DNA of 64,000 bases from Diaporthe sp. PMI_573 (GCA_021399435.1 JAJTUP010000020.1:682001-746000); one strand, 5' to 3'; positions 45,201-58,935 are shown, counted from the stretch's first letter. Numbers and translations: made by a program. The notes: generated by a model from the sequence alone, not told the origin.

Positions 45201-47674
45201 GGTCTAGAGTTTTCTCCACCTCGATATCATGCCCAGCAGGCCGCCCACGTTGCGAAGCTGGGGCAGCTCGTCAAACGCTGGACAGCTTTTCGTGGAAAAA
45301 TTTAAGTCGGCCATCTCATGTAGCGACCTGGATTTTTCTCATACTGTACGGCTTCGCAGCCTCGCGCCGCCAAGCCAAGGCCGCCGAGGCGCCGCCTCAC
45401 TCGCCACGCCAACCACAGGTAACCAAGAGCTGCGAGAGGCGGCGCACGAGAAGGGGCTTAGACAGACGACATTTCAGCCTGGGGCCGCCCAGCGCTCTGG
45501 ACCCTTCTTGGACGACTACCACCATCTCCTTAACGTCGTTGTTCGTATAGCCCACAACCTTTCGCGTCAGACCGGCGCCTGGGCGCCTGGCGTCTCGCCA
45601 GCCCTGCCCTGCTCTACACCACAAATATGCTGAGCCGCGAGGCCGGCGCTCGCATCTCGCGCGTCTGCGTCCCATGTCGCGGCTGCTATTATTAATGCAC
45701 TCGACTATGGTCCAAGCAAGCAACACTCCCAAAAGGTTAAATGGACAAATCCTGGAACTTACTATGTGGGGGAGGCCTGCTGCCTGTCCTTTCAGCCCGA
45801 CTGGGCGCCGTCGGAGATCTACGAGTCACTGCGACGAGCCGAGTTCAGACGAGACGAGACGGAGGTTTTTTTTCTCTCTCGCTCTTCCTTTGACCCTGGG
45901 TCAAGAAAGAGGGCCCGCGGAATGATGGTAAGGAAGTGGGAGATTGCCGACCCGTAACCTCGGCGAATGGGTTGTTTGTTGTTGCTGGCTTCGAGGAGCA
46001 ATCCCGCTTGTTGGTACAAGTGCGTCCCGATTCTCCGCGAGCCCTCATCACCTCATTATTGTTAAGCCTCGCAAGCACCACATATGGCCGTATGGGGTCT
46101 AGCAGGCTGCTATTGATAGCGCGGCGTCTTTCTTTCTCTCTCTCCTCGCTCTCTCTGGGGCAATTCACATGTGGGCGTCTCGTGACCCAGGGCCCTGTGG
46201 CCCACCCGGCTGCGAACTGCCGTGACTCGTGGGATCCCCACCGGCCAACCAGGTAACTAGACAACCAAGCTAACGGAGAAGTCCAAGGGCTCACCCCATG
46301 ATCGTGGCGCCCCCAAAGGAGACCGAGGCCGGCGCCGTTGAGACCACCGGCCATACTACAGCGTCCCAGAGGCTTGGGATCGTGTTGAGAGGCCATGCCT
46401 TGACTGGCTGATTGATTGACCGTCCCGGGGGAACAACACAGGTTTGCACAGTATGCCAAACATTGTACAGTTGGCTGTCACGATGAGAATCCCACCGGCT
46501 TGCTCGACGTTCCTCTCACCAGGGACCGCTCGCAAGCAGTTGCCTCGCAACATCAGTCTCCTCTCACCGGCGTCTTTGAGTTTTCGTAGCCCATGGTTCA
46601 CTCCTGTCATTCGGCCGGCAGGCACCCTGCAAGTGACAGGATATATGGTCGATAGGTAATGCGACTGCAAGCCCTTGTTTTATCGCTGCAGCGCCAGACG
46701 CGACGTCGGTATGGGCGAGGGCTGCATGTGCATCAATCTGCTCCCCCTGGCCCTCCCCAACTACTTGCTGGAGAATACCTTGGCCCAGGGCCAGCTCGCC
46801 GTCCCTTTCGGGACGAGCCTCCTGCCGAGGCGAGCACATGAGCAGAAGGGAACGACCCTCGGGTCTTTGATCTGCGTACCTAGTCTGCGCCTTGGGCAGC
46901 CAGGCAGCTGGGCCGTCCCGCCTGGGAGGGAGGCGGAGCACGAGAACAGGGCAAATCTTGCCCGTCTTTGTTATCGCGGCGCCTCTTTCTCCTCCTCCTG
47001 CTCGAGGCTCGTGCAGGGGCCGGCCGGACACAGCCGGGGGGGAGAGAGAGGTGCTTGTGCTTTTTTTTGGTTTGTTTGGGGCTATTTCCCTTACACGTAT
47101 TCTTATTCTTACTCTGCCAGTCTACATAGTAAGCTACCGCCCAACGAGAGGTGGATCGGCTAGTGTGAGCTAATGCAGATCTCCGAGGACAAACCGTTTT
47201 TCCATACACAGTACATACACAAATTGGAGACCTGGGGGGGGGGTGGCAGAGTTCCTGGTGTGACGGCCCGGTCGAGCGCGGCGCCGCCGTAGGTTTGTCC
47301 GCCGCGGCGCTGTCGTTCGTGTCGTCCTGACCTAGCGATTGCATGCGGAAACTGATTGACAGGCAGGTGCGCCTTACTCTTTCTTGCTGAGGTCTCTTGC
47401 TTGGCCATGTCATCATCTGAGATTTGTGGATTGCGAATACGCACTTCTCTTTTTTGGCCCATCGGGTTTGAGGGAAGGGTTAGTTTAGCAGAGTGGGACC
47501 ACCGCATGGCAAAAAACCCACTCATGCAGTACGTAGTTGTGGTCTACTGCACGCACTCCGTACACAATGGGCCGACCCCTGCACAGCTGGGAGGGGACCA
47601 TAGGTAGGTGCGTGGGTGGCGCGCAGCGAAAAGAAGGCCTGCAGAGTGGAACATGGACAGGGTCATGACGAGAA

Positions 47675-47699
47675 TACACACACACACACACACACACAT
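47675..47699. repeat. (CA)n microsatellite
   Basis: About 12 uninterrupted CA units, seen directly. Confidence 0.9.
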
Positions 47700-50532
47700 A
47701 TGCACAGGCCGAGGGAAGCAAGCGGCAAGAGGGTTGAACTTGCTTCTGCAGCATTGGGTGGGGGGCATTTCTATGAATGTGAGAGGGTATGGAGTATTGG
47801 TGCCACTGCATCGATATCCAAGACGGAATGGGGAGTTTTGAGGGTGTGTGATCTCTGTGACCGTGTTACCGGGGTGGTGTTGGGTTCCCTTCCGCTTCTG
47901 GGGGGAAGGGTGTGTGGTGGGTGGGTAGTTTTGACTTCCCGATGATGCAGCGTGGCTTGCTTGCTCGCCCTCCTTTGATACACCTCGTAGCTCGCTGCTC
48001 ACAACTCACAACTCACAACCCACCACGCACCACGCGAGGAAGGAAGAATGCAGCTGAGCTTGCCCTCGAGAAAGCAAAGGAGACCAAACGGCGGACCTGG
48101 AGGGGGATCGGCCTTGCGCACTGGCCGCACCTTGAATCCTTTCTCTGCGCCCCCTTTTTTTCTCTTACTGATGATGCACGCCCCCAAGGGCAGGATTTTG
48201 AGGCCCGGATCGGATTGAAGGACGGACAACGGGTTCTTCGGAGACGAATAGTACTTTTTTTGTGAATGAATGTTGCAATAGGATCGCGGGGAAATACTTG
48301 TTCTGGACTCGTAATCATTATTAATCGGGCTGGCCACTGCTTGTCAACCGGAAACACATGGAGATGAGGGCGATGGATTGAGGCGCGGACGTGCAATTTC
48401 CAACCATGGCGAGGAAGCGGACTTCTGTGTTGTGCAAGGGGCATGGGAATCCCTCGAACGCCTCCGATAAGCTTTTTTCTCGGCCTTGGAATGCGTGTGT
48501 TACCTCGGAACCGCAAAACCCACGTTGTCGCTGGCTGCGGACGACGAACTTGTGGTGGAGTTTAATGAGGGAGTTGCGGATTTTCAATATACGAGGCGTC
48601 GTTTCTTGTTGTTGTTGCTTTGCTTTGTTCATCTACGGTGTATATGGGCATTTTGATTGCTGGGCCATGGCATCGGGCCTTTTCCGCGCTCCAAGATACG
48701 AGGGGTTCTCATCCACAAGTACACGACATGTATCTACAGAGAACCAATCTGCGAGTATTGTACGTGGTGCATGCACTCCAATCGCAGTCTTGCTTGCCTG
48801 CCATGTCCGTTGTTGTCGCGACGATGAAACGTAGCAAGCCACTGGACGAGTGAACGTGCCCAAGGTTTTGGTGGACCATATCCAAGCAGACGGACGGGTC
48901 AGATGGACAGCAAGTGATTGTCTGGGAGCACCATTTGACCAGTTCATGCAGATCACATCACATCCACAGACCCGCAATAGATGGAAGGGCCTTGGCGATG
49001 GAGGACAGACACAAGAGAGCAAGAAGAAGAATGTGAGGGCGAGAGGGTGAGGGTGAGGGTGAGGGAGCTGGCTTGTAACCCCGTACCTGTGTATGTACCT
49101 TTTCCTTTTCCTCTCTTGCTCGCCAGGACAGAAGGCAAGCAAGTAAGCAAGGAGGTACGTACCCGGCCGATTGGAAGGGTCCGTGTGGTGGTGGTGACCT
49201 CAGTCCAGCAAGTCTGCAAGTCCAGGAAAGAGAGCCCAGCCAGTCCAGGTCTGGCTGCCCTTGCATCTGCATCTGCACTGGCCCCTACCCACCTGGGCAG
49301 AGCGCCCCTGCTCCCCTGGCCCCGACCCCTGCGCCCTGGGACGAGAAACAGTAGCGCCGCCCGTTCAGGATGAGCCCTGCACAGGGGGCGATTGGCTGTG
49401 GTGCGCACAGTGCACTGTGTAGCAGACGGACCAGAAATCCGTCATTCCAAGGTCCAATCGGTCCAGGTACCCATGTACCCCCCCAATCCCTCCCCGTGTG
49501 TGTGAGTGTGCCTGTGCATGTGCGTGTGCGGCGTGGTAGCCGTTACCTGGCCGTTGGGCGAGAGTGCCATCCATCACACCCGTTCTTTCTACCTTTGAAG
49601 GTACAACCACCCTTCCCTGTCAGGCCCTGGGCCCGCCCACCTCTTCTTGTACGGATGGTGGGTTAGTCTAACAGTACACTTCCTTGCCCATGGGCACGGG
49701 CAGAGGAAAACACCCAAGTCGCCCATGCCCATACCCATACAACACCCACACAGGTCCTCTCCCTCCTCCTGCTACAACATTCCAGAACGCTCCGCGTCTC
49801 TGCTTTGCTCCCTCCTGCAACAACTGCTGCTACTGTTTCCGCACCTGACGGACAGAACGGAACAAACAACAAATAATCCAATTCGACACGGATCTATCGT
49901 CGAGATCGTGGCCTCTACGACATCGAGGCTGTGTGTTGTTGCTCCACCACTCGCAATAACACCATATACACAAACGTGCGCAGGCACTCACACATCTGCC
50001 ACGCCACACCGCACCTTCGCACCATACCGGACACTCACTTCTATCCGGGGTTGCTAACTGGCTCTGCATTGAATTGAGCACGACTGGGAACGGAGATTGG
50101 AGAATCCGCGCCTCACCTCACCTCATCAGCCTGTCCATCTATCCAAGACTCGACGTCGACCCTGTCTGGGAAGAAGACGTCGAAACAGCTCCAATTGGGA
50201 CCACAAACCTCAGCTTAGTTTCTAATTACTCCGCCATTGTTCGGACCGCAGGGCAAGGAACGGGGCAATTTGCGACGACAGGCCTGGACAATCATTTTTG
50301 GGGGTCTTGGACGTTGAAATTCAGGGTAACCAACCCAGTCGTCATCAACAAGGGGAAGGAAAAAAACACGGTGCTCGTGCTTCCAACAACCGAGGGAAAA
50401 AGAACCTTGGGTTTGGCCACCGGGTCCACAATTGAACAGCCCGACACGACACGACACGGACAAGGACAACACGGACAACGGCTGAAAAACAACCGCAGCT
50501 CTCATGACTCTCCACTCGTGAATTCCACCGCC

Positions 50533-53500
50533 ATGGTTATGCTGAGCGAACAACCTTTCCGGTCGAGTTTGCAGGTGGCGCCCCTCACAATCCAGAAATC
50601 CAGATCAGACTCAACTGGCGATGCCTCGACACCCGACCACTCTTCTTCCTCCAACAACCCTTACCAACGATCAGAGATGACTCCCCCGGCCACCCCCGAG
50701 GGGTCGCAGGAGGACCTCAACTCGCCTTCGAACCCGCCGCCCGTCTTCCACAACTTCCTTCGCGCCTTCTACCCCTTCCACCCCAGCTATGCCATGACCG
50801 ACTCCGCCGTCACCCTGCCATTGAACGAGGGAGACGTCGTCCTGGTCCACTCCATACACACGAATGGCTGGGCAGACGGCACATTACTGGTGTCCGGCGC
50901 AAGAGGATGGCTGCCCACCAACTACTGCTACGCCTACGACCCCGACGAGATGCGGAACCTGCTCAAGGCCCTCTTGAACTTTTGGGATCTGTGTCGCAGC
51001 ACCGCCGTCAACGACAGCCAGATCTTCGGCAACCAGGAGTTCATGAAGGGCATCATTGCCGGCGTGCGCTATCTCTTGGTATGTTGACGTGGCGCACCTG
51101 CCCGTTCTGTCGTGCAGGGGGTCTCACCCACCACTCCGCGGGTGCGGCGCTGCTAACCAATGTTACACAGGAACGGACGCATTGCCTGACCCGCGAATCA
51201 TCCGTTATCCAACGCCACGATGGCCTGCGCAGGGGCAGGAAGTCGCTCCTGTCCGAGCTGTCCGCCCTGGTCAAGACAGCTAAGCGCTTACAGGAGCAGC
51301 AGAAGACATCCACCCCCACCGACGCCGTCAACGACACCGTCGACGAGATGATACTGAAGGCCTTCAAGATCGTCACCAAGGGTGTCCGCTTCCTCGATGT
51401 CCTCGAGGACGACAGGCAGTCTCGCGCACCGGCCGTGACCCTCATGCCTACCGTAATGGAGGAAAACTACGTACCGCCGACGCCCCCAGCCGACGCGACA
51501 AGTTTTGACGACGACCGGAGCACAATCAAGTCCCATGATGCAGGTTCCCGTGCGGGTGACAGCGGATTGGCCCCCGAGTCACCCACAGCCGGAGCTAGTG
51601 AGGGAACACAAATGACCGCTCACTCCCACGACCGTTTGTCAACCGGTCGTTCCGCCGGCACAGGGGCACGGCTGTCTCAGAACAGCCAGAAGGCTGTCAA
51701 CTTTAGCCGCCTATCGTCTAGCATTGCTCACCGCGTCTCTCTCGCAGGCCCGTCGCCGCTTTCAAGGCCCCAGAACCTTGTCTCAGAGCGTCTCACCGCA
51801 AGCCACGACACTTTTCTTTCGCACCTGGGCTCATTTATCGGCCGGCTGCACCTCCAGTCACAGTCACGACCACACCTCGCACTGGCAATAAAACAGTCGG
51901 CAACATCCGGCGGGGAGCTCCTGGTGGTCGTTGACGTCGTGTGCGCGCACAGTTCTCTAACCAAGGAGCTATTAGAACAGCCCCGAGCTGCCATGTACGA
52001 CCGCGTATTAGACCTCGTGCACGCCGCTCGCGACATCCTGCACCACGACAATGGCCCCGAGCTGGCAGAGATCATCATGACCGAGGACAACAGCAGACTG
52101 TTGTCTGCTGCGACCGGCTGCGTCCGCGCCACCGGCGAGTGCGTCGCCAAGACGAAATGGGTCATCGAGAGGATAGGCGACTTTGAGTTCGAGCTCGAGG
52201 ATGGGACCCTGGGACTCGACCTGGACCTTGGTGCTCTCGACATCATCGGAGAGGAGCGGGAGAGGTCCGGCAGCGTCGCCTCCATCGCCCCATCCCTCGC
52301 CCCATCCATCACCCCATCCATCCACAAGCCCCTGCCAAAGGACAAGCCGCTCCCGCAGGTCCCGTTCACGGCATATCCCGACAGCGACGACACCGAGCCT
52401 CTCGTCATGCCCCTTCCACCCCGACGCGAGTCACTCCTCTTCTCCGACGGAAATACCTCCGACAGTGCGACATCAGTCTCCTCTATCCGCCCCAGCCTTC
52501 CGCCATTACCGAAGCTGTCGACATCATTCGCGCCCGAAGATTACAGCCCGACCAACTCTGCTGGCCCCGAGAGCGAGGGGAGGTCCTCATACCAGCGCGA
52601 GAGCATCGTTGCTTCCGGCTCTGCTAACAGCAGTGCATACGTAAACAGGGGCTCCGAGTCAAGCCTCCTCTCTCAAACATCCACCCGCGCCACAACCCCG
52701 GACCTGCACCTCGGGCCGAAGCTCCAACCCTCCATCTCCGAACTCAGTGCCACCAGCAACGGCGGCGAGGAGGTCGAGGAGGTCGAGTCGAAGCTCCTGG
52801 AGAAGACATACGCGCATGAGCTCATGTTCAACAAGGAGGGCCTGGTTGTCGGTGGTTCTCTGCCAGCCCTAGTGGAGCGCCTGACCACCCACGAAGCTAC
52901 GCCTGATGCCCTGTTTGTGTCGACCTTCTTCCTCACATTCAGACTCTTCTGCACCCCAACGAAGCTTGCCGAGGCTCTCATCGACCGCTTCGAGTACGTC
53001 GGTGACTCGCCACACATGTCTGGACCAGTCCGCCTGAGGGTTTATAATGTCTTCAAGGGATGGATGGAGTCACACTGGCGAGACGAGACTGACCACAAGG
53101 CACTGGATCTGATCAAGCTCTTTGCCGAGTCGAGGCTGCACTCGGCTCTGCCGTCGGCTAGCAAGCGTCTTCTCGACCTTGTGCAACGTGTCTCCTCTAC
53201 CGACATCACCCTCGTACCCCGCCTCGTCTCGTCCATGGGCAAGAACAACGCCGCCGTGTCGCAGTACGTTGCAGTGGACACGCCAATGCCGGCACCCGCC
53301 CTCACCAAGAGCCAGGCGCATACTCTGACCGCCTGGAAGGCTGGTGCAGCCAGCCCGACCATTCTGGACTTTGATTCTCTGGAGATCGCCCGTCAGATCA
53401 CTGCGAAGCAGATGAGCATCTTCTGCTCCATCCTGCCGGGGGAGCTGCTCGGCTCGCAGTGGATGAAGAAGGGCGGCGTGGGCTCGCCCAACGTCAAAGC

Positions 53501-54245
53501 CCTCACCGCTCTGTCTACTGAGCTGTCCAACCTGGTTGCTGAGAACATTCTGCACTACAACGAGGTCAAGAAGAGGGCGGCGGTCATCAAGCAGTGGATC
53601 AAGATTGCCCACCAGTGCCTCGAGCTCAACAACTATGACGCGCTCATGGCCATCATCTGCAGCCTTAACAGCTCCACCATCACGCGCCTGCGAAAGACCT
53701 GGGACGTCGTATCACCAAAGCGGCGCGAGCTACTCAAGTCTCTCCAAGCTATCGTCGAGCCGGCGCAGAACCACAAGGCGCTCCGTGCCCGCCTCGCCGA
53801 CCATGTCCCACCCTGCCTTCCCTTCCAAGGCATGTTCCTGACTGATCTCACCTTCGTCGACATTGGCAACCCAGCCACGAAGCAGCTCCAGGGCGAGGAC
53901 GGCAACGACATGACTGTCGTCAACTTCGACAAGCACACGCGAACGGCCAAGATCATCGGCGACCTCCAGCGGTTCCAGATCCCCTACCGGCTCACTGAGC
54001 TGCCCGACATGCAGGACTGGATCCAGTCCGAGCTGGAGCGTGTCCACGACTCGGACCCCAAGGCCAATGTCCAGGTCAGCTACTACCGCAAGAGTCTTCT
54101 GCTGGAGCCCAGGGAGAACCAGATCCCACGCACTCCGGTAGAAGGCCCCGGCGGTGCAAACGCGCAAGGCATGTTCACCTGGAGGAAGATCGGGACCTCC
54201 AACTCCAAGACCCTCAACCAAACACTTACCAACGACTCGGTTTAA
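50533..54245 (+). CDS. Cdc25-type Ras guanine nucleotide exchange factor with SH3, RasGEF-N and RasGEF domains
   Basis: Two exons, 50533-51078 and 51171-54245, with a 92-nt intron (GTATGT donor, TGCTAAC branch, ACAG acceptor), give 1,206 residues. An SH3 domain lies at about 80-145 (LNEGDVVLVHSI...GWADGTLL...GARGWLPTNYC). A long Ser/Pro-rich middle follows. RasGEF-N is at about 715-840 (VVGGSLPALVERLTTHE, FFLTFRLFC). The catalytic RasGEF domain is at about 910-1165 (DSLEIARQITAKQMSIF, VAENILHYNEVKKRAAVIKQWI, LNNYDALMAIICSLNSSTITRLRKTW, PPCLPFQGMFLTDLTFVDIGN). It loads GTP onto Ras and so feeds the cAMP/PKA and MAPK pathways that control growth and morphogenesis at the plasma membrane. ATG 50533 is the first ATG of the frame and has a strong CACCGCCATGG context. 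Length matches fungal Cdc25 homologues. It sits after a very long non-coding region, suggesting a long regulated leader. Confidence 0.93.
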
Positions 54246-54933
54246 AACACATCCATCACTGCCGCCACCACACGCATTACCTAAAACCAACGACCTTCAG
54301 CATCTACCTGCCTTTGCACACACTTGCTTCTTTGGCTTTTCTGTTTTTGGTCATTTTTATTTTGATACCCAAAATTACTCGTTGCTTTATTTGTATTCTG
54401 TATTCGGATATTGGGAAAAGAACCACACGAACTGATTTTATCGGCATGACATCGAGGGCTTCGATGCCGCAACAAACCACACGACTGGATGATTTCTCAC
54501 AAAAACCACCACAAACCAAGGAGTACTACTCGTTCTTTGGAAGCATTGTCGACCCACAATCGACCGGCTTTTATAATCCATTCAGCTCGCGCTATCTGGT
54601 CATGAGGTGTTCAACCCGATTATACTTGACTCTTTTTAACGAACCTCTTTCGAATCACCATCGTTGGAATGACGCTGGCAGCCGGATTGGTGCAAGCCAT
54701 ACCGACTTACCCCGACTTGGCCTCTCCAATTGGAGACTCGTTCTATTTTGCTTTCAGCCTTTGCTTCTGCTGTTGCTACTACTTTTGTTTTCTGTGTACT
54801 ACCAGGGGATATCACGAGGTGGCGACTGGAAGGGGAAAACAAAATCCTTGTGCTTCTGCTTGCCCACTCCACATGACACCCAACAGCGACGGTGGGAATG
54901 AGTGGTACAACAGCTGAAAACCCAGGCGCCTCA

Positions 54934-54967
54934 GCATCATCATCATCATCATCATCAACATCATCAT
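54934..54967. repeat. (CAT)n trinucleotide repeat
   Basis: About 11 units with one interruption, in the region downstream of the RasGEF. Confidence 0.85.
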
Positions 54968-56010
54968 CTGGAGTTCCTGGTGCTTTTCACTATTTTTTGC
55001 TTTTCCGATTCGACTCTTGCTGAACGCTACGGGCTTGGGCTGTGGGCTGTTCGCTGCTGCTGCCGATAGGAGGGATGGGCGGGACGGGAGTGTGTTCGCT
55101 GCCCGAAAGGGAGATTCGACGGGGTGGACTGGGGATAATACTTGACATGGAAGGAATCGGCATGCGTGCGCGCATTTGGATACTGGGATGAAAAGAAAAG
55201 GGCTTGATGGGAATATGAGGGACTGGGGAGGAGGAACAACAACGGCCTGGACGTGGGGCATACATTCCCGACCAAACGAACGACTAAACTCAATACCATA
55301 ATCCAGACACAATGGGGAATATGACCACGACCACGGCCAAGGCAGGGGGGAATGGGAGGGGGAAAGGAAGGAAGGACACATGGAGAACAGCACAGCACCA
55401 GCACAGCACCAGCTCGTCAACAGTAACAGCCCCGAGGAAGCCCCCGACCTTATTAGAAGGGCGGGCGGGCTGGGGGAGATAACCAACGCACACAGCCCCC
55501 ACTACCAACCAGTCCAGTCCCATGGAGGGAGAAGACGGTTTGAGGAGGAACTGGACTGGAGTGGAGTGGGGGCATGACGATGAACGCGATGAATTGAAAG
55601 CGTCAATGACAGACAGAAACCAAAATAAGAAATCAGTTATAAATTATTCTGCTGTTACCTCTTGTGTGATCTTGGTTTGCTTGACTGTGATATGCCTGTA
55701 TGGCTGTGATGACTATGATGATGTGGGAATTTGCCATAGGCCTATTATCCTGGCAACTGACTGTCGTCCTGACCGGCTCCATTGTGAGAGTGCGAGCTGG
55801 GTTTGATTACAACCTACAACGGCCTAGGTGCATGCTTTCTGCTCATTGGAGTGAGCGGGCTACCAGTAGTACTCAGCCAACCAGCCCGACGATGAAATAT
55901 TTCCTCGCCCATTCCCTGCCGTTCACCAAACATAATTGTGTCCGTTCCAGCAGTGTGCTCTTCCCTCTTGTCACTGTTCCCTATCCCGCTCTCCTTTTCC
56001 GTGAAACATT

Positions 56011-56038
56011 TTCTTCTTTCTTTCTTTCTTTCTTTCCC
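56011..56038. repeat. (CTTT)n microsatellite
   Basis: Five to six CTTT units read directly from the sequence. Confidence 0.85.
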
Positions 56039-56244
56039 TCCACCATTTCTCTTTTTCTTTGCCTACCTATCTACCTACCACTAGCCATAGATACCGTGGT
56101 TTCCGCAATCCTAATCCAACCTTCCCTACCTCCCTTTCCCCAACACCACACCTGTTTGTTCACCAGATACATGAAGATCGGACAGCCAAGCGAGGGACCC
56201 AAGCAAATTTGAGCCAGGAAGGAAACCCTCTCGCCTATGCCCCT

Positions 56245-56270
56245 GATGGATGGATGGATGGATGGATGGA
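56245..56270. repeat. (GATG)n microsatellite
   Basis: Six GATG units, seen directly. Confidence 0.85.
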
Positions 56271-56892
56271 CTTTTATCAGCCTGGGGAAGGGGTATGTAC
56301 GGTGACGACTCAGCCATTCCGGCCAAGGTCTGGTAAATATTTGTTCGGCCAGCGTCAGGACCAAGTAGTAGCCCTTGAGAAATGAGTCCCCAACTCGTCC
56401 GTTGGCTGAGCGTCTCGTGGAAGTGAGAATATCCATCCGTTGGGATTAGACCAGCCGCGTCCTGTCTGTCGTACGGAAGCATGGTAGACAAGCATGTTCT
56501 GCCCAATCGAGAATTCATAACAATTGATATCAGCCTCAGCATTCTCGCATCTCACATCCAAACCTGTTCCAACATGACATACACAGATGAGAATAGGGTG
56601 ACGAAACCCTCTTCTGAATATTATTTCAATTCAATGCGTGCGCGCATACAGAGCCGCGAAAGTTAAGAGCCCCCGCGCGCTATAGGCTAGACAGACATCG
56701 GTATCCCCAAAGATCCACCGCGAGGCGAGCTCTTTGAAATACCCAAACCACCATCCAACTCTCCACCCATTATACCCTTCCCTCATACTCAAACACCACC
56801 CAAACCCCTGAACTCTTCACAAGCCCCAAAAATCTGGCACGTCAAATAAAAAGAAGAGCAGGGCGGATAGCAGGAATTGGAACACAAGGGGA

Positions 56893-58935
56893 TCAGATGA
56901 AAACCGTATGGAAAGTCCGCTTCCAAGCCGGCATAGCCGCCAGCTCGGCGCGGTACGCATTGATCGTGTCCCAGTCGAGCTCGCGGCGGCCGATGTCGAC
57001 GTCGATGTCGCGCGTGCGCAGCCAGCCCTTACGCTTCCACGCGAACCCCACGAACCAGAAGAAGATGACGACGGGGAAGGCGAGGTACGACTTGAAGAAG
57101 CCCTGGGCGTCGTTGTAGCCTCCACTCGGTGGGCAGACGGCGACGTAGAACTGTTTTTGTTCGCGATGGTCAGTTGGTGCTCTTCCGGAATGACAGGAGA
57201 CTTTTTCTCTGGGAACTGCGGGGCCGAGAGGTGGAAATTGCAAAGTAGCAATCACAACATACCTGAGCAATCAACACAAGCACGACCAGCGCCAGGCCGA
57301 GCCAGCTACCATAGACACCACCAATAGCCTTGAAGGGGATCTCATCGACCGTGTGGCCGTGGAACGCCCACGCGCGGCGGAACCGGATGTGCGCAAGACA
57401 GATGCTGCCCCAGGTGAAGAGCGCAGCCAGGCCGGACAGAGCGAGCAGCCAGTCGAACACGGTGGGCCCGTTGGCGTTGAGGTTGACGTAAGCCAGGCAG
57501 CCAAAGAGCAGGATGATGCTGACGCTCCAGAGAGGGCGGCCCGATCGGTCGATGTCTGTTCGGTGAGGGGGGGTCAGTCAGTAAGCATGTCTCAGCGATG
57601 GAGATAGTGGTGCCACAGTCATAAGTGCTAAAAGTCGGTGATACGAGAGATACGTACAAGTGAACACCTTCGGAGCATAACCCTGCTGCGCAAGCGCGGT
57701 GAGCGTACGGCTGCCACCGTAGACCCCGGAGACTCCGATAGAAACCACAGAGACGAGGATGATGACATTCATAAATGAGTCGAAACCCTTCAGGCCCGCG
57801 TACTTTCCAACCAGGACAAAAGGCGAGGCGTTGACGTCGGCATAGGGGTTAGCGCCGAGGAGGTTTTCATCAGTCGAGTCGATGAGCAGGCCGACAAAGA
57901 ACAAGCCCAGGATGTAGAAGAGCGTGATACGCCAGAAGACCTGCTTGATGGCACCGGGGAGACTCTTGACCGGGTTCTCGGACTCGGCAGCGGCGAGGCC
58001 CACGAGCTCGGTGCCGCTGAAGGCGAAGGCGGCAGTGACAAAGACGGAGCAGAAGCCGCGGAAGCCGTTCCTGAATGCTCCCGGGTCGTACCACAGGCGC
58101 GCGCCCCAGTACTCGCTATAGAGACCGGAGGACGGCCCGCCACCTAGGACAAGGACGAAGGCGATGATCATGAAGATGACGATTGCGGCCAGCTTGAGGC
58201 AGCTGGACCAGAACTCCTCCTCGGCGTAGCCGATGGTACCGAAGACGTTGACTATTATGATGAAGACAAGGAAGACGGTGATCCAGACTGCCACGGAGAT
58301 ATCTGGATTCCAGTACCCGACGGTCAGACCGCAAACTGTGAGTTCAAGTGGGAGGACAATAGCCCATTGGAAGACGTAATTCCAGCCCTGGGGGGTGCTG
58401 GTCAGTAAACATGTAGTTTGCATGAAGCCTGGCTCTTGCCCAAAGGATTATTGCTCACCATTGCAAAGCCCCAGCTGGGATCGATGAACCGCGTGGAGTA
58501 GGTATAGAAACCACCAGAGACGGGATACATGACGGCCATCTCGCCCAAGGCATAGACAACGTTGAACATCATGATACCAATGATGACGAAGTCGATCAAA
58601 AGGGAGGCGGGGCCGCCGGTAGACAGGGCGCTGCCCGAGCCAACGAAGAAGCCGGCGCCGATGGAGCCTCCGATAGCAATCATGTGCAGGTGGCGGCCCT
58701 TCATGGACCGGTCGAGCTCGACGATGCCGTGGCCATAGGCGCGGGGCTTGAAGCTGTCGAGGGTCAGGCCCAGGCGGGTCATTAGTGGCTCATCGGCGAT
58801 CTCCTCGGCGACAGTCTTGTGGTGGTGACCCGCGGTGGGCGAGGTATTGCCATCGTAGCTCGGGGGGAGGACATCGCCATCGGACTTTGAGATGGCAGGT
58901 TGGGCGGGCGTGAGGCCCTTTTCCTCGGATGACAT
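56893..58935 (-). CDS. Amino-acid permease, AAT/YAT type of the APC superfamily
   Basis: Four exons on the minus strand, 58935-58459, 58387-57658, 57555-57263 and 57150-56893, with introns of 71, 102 and 112 nt, encode 585 residues. After an 80-residue cytosolic N-terminus the first membrane segment has the family motif IAIGGSIGAGFFVGSGSAL (about 87-105). PVSGGFYTYSTRFIDPSWGFAM-GWNYVFQW spans the first splice junction, and VTAAFAFSGTELVGLAAAESENPVKSLPGAI is the signature substrate-binding region of TM6. ASVSIGVSGVYGGSR-type TM8 residues and SGLAALFTWGSICLAHIRFR follow. About 12 transmembrane helices are expected. It should import amino acids with protons across the plasma membrane; specificity (general or narrow) cannot be read. 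The C-terminus DWDTINAYRAELAAMPAWKR matches the amphipathic tail used for ubiquitin/sorting control in this family. The start is the first ATG of the frame. Confidence 0.92.

Larger units (their letters stand above)
38642..50532. other. Gene-free region of 11.9 kb, including the RasGEF 5' leader
   Basis: No protein family could be recognised on either strand. The many frames of 60-200 codons overlap one another and have shuffled composition. The region contains a (CA)n tract, poly-G runs, GGTACGTACC palindromes and GGGTGA repeats near 49036-49061. The last part, from roughly 49,600, is C/A-rich with many CACA and CCCA words, as in long fungal 5' untranslated leaders, and the coding frame of the next gene is open but without ATG from 50074 to 50532. 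Long non-coding transcripts are possible but cannot be seen. Confidence 0.5.
54246..56892. other. Convergent intergenic region, RasGEF and amino-acid permease, with microsatellites
   Basis: About 2.6 kb containing two 3' UTRs and simple repeats: CAT/ATC triplets at 54934-54967, CTTT units at 56011-56038 and GATG units at 56245-56270. Open frames such as 54314-54901 (+) and 55486-54812 (-) are low-complexity and not convincing. Confidence 0.5.

Noticed and set aside
49036..49061. GGGTGA-type repeats as a possible telomere remnant
   Set aside because: The unit is not TTAGGG, the array is only about four units, and it lies in the middle of single-copy sequence.
53070..54290. Long minus-strand frames opposite the RasGEF exon
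   Set aside because: They mirror the catalytic domain on the other strand and have no motifs of their own.
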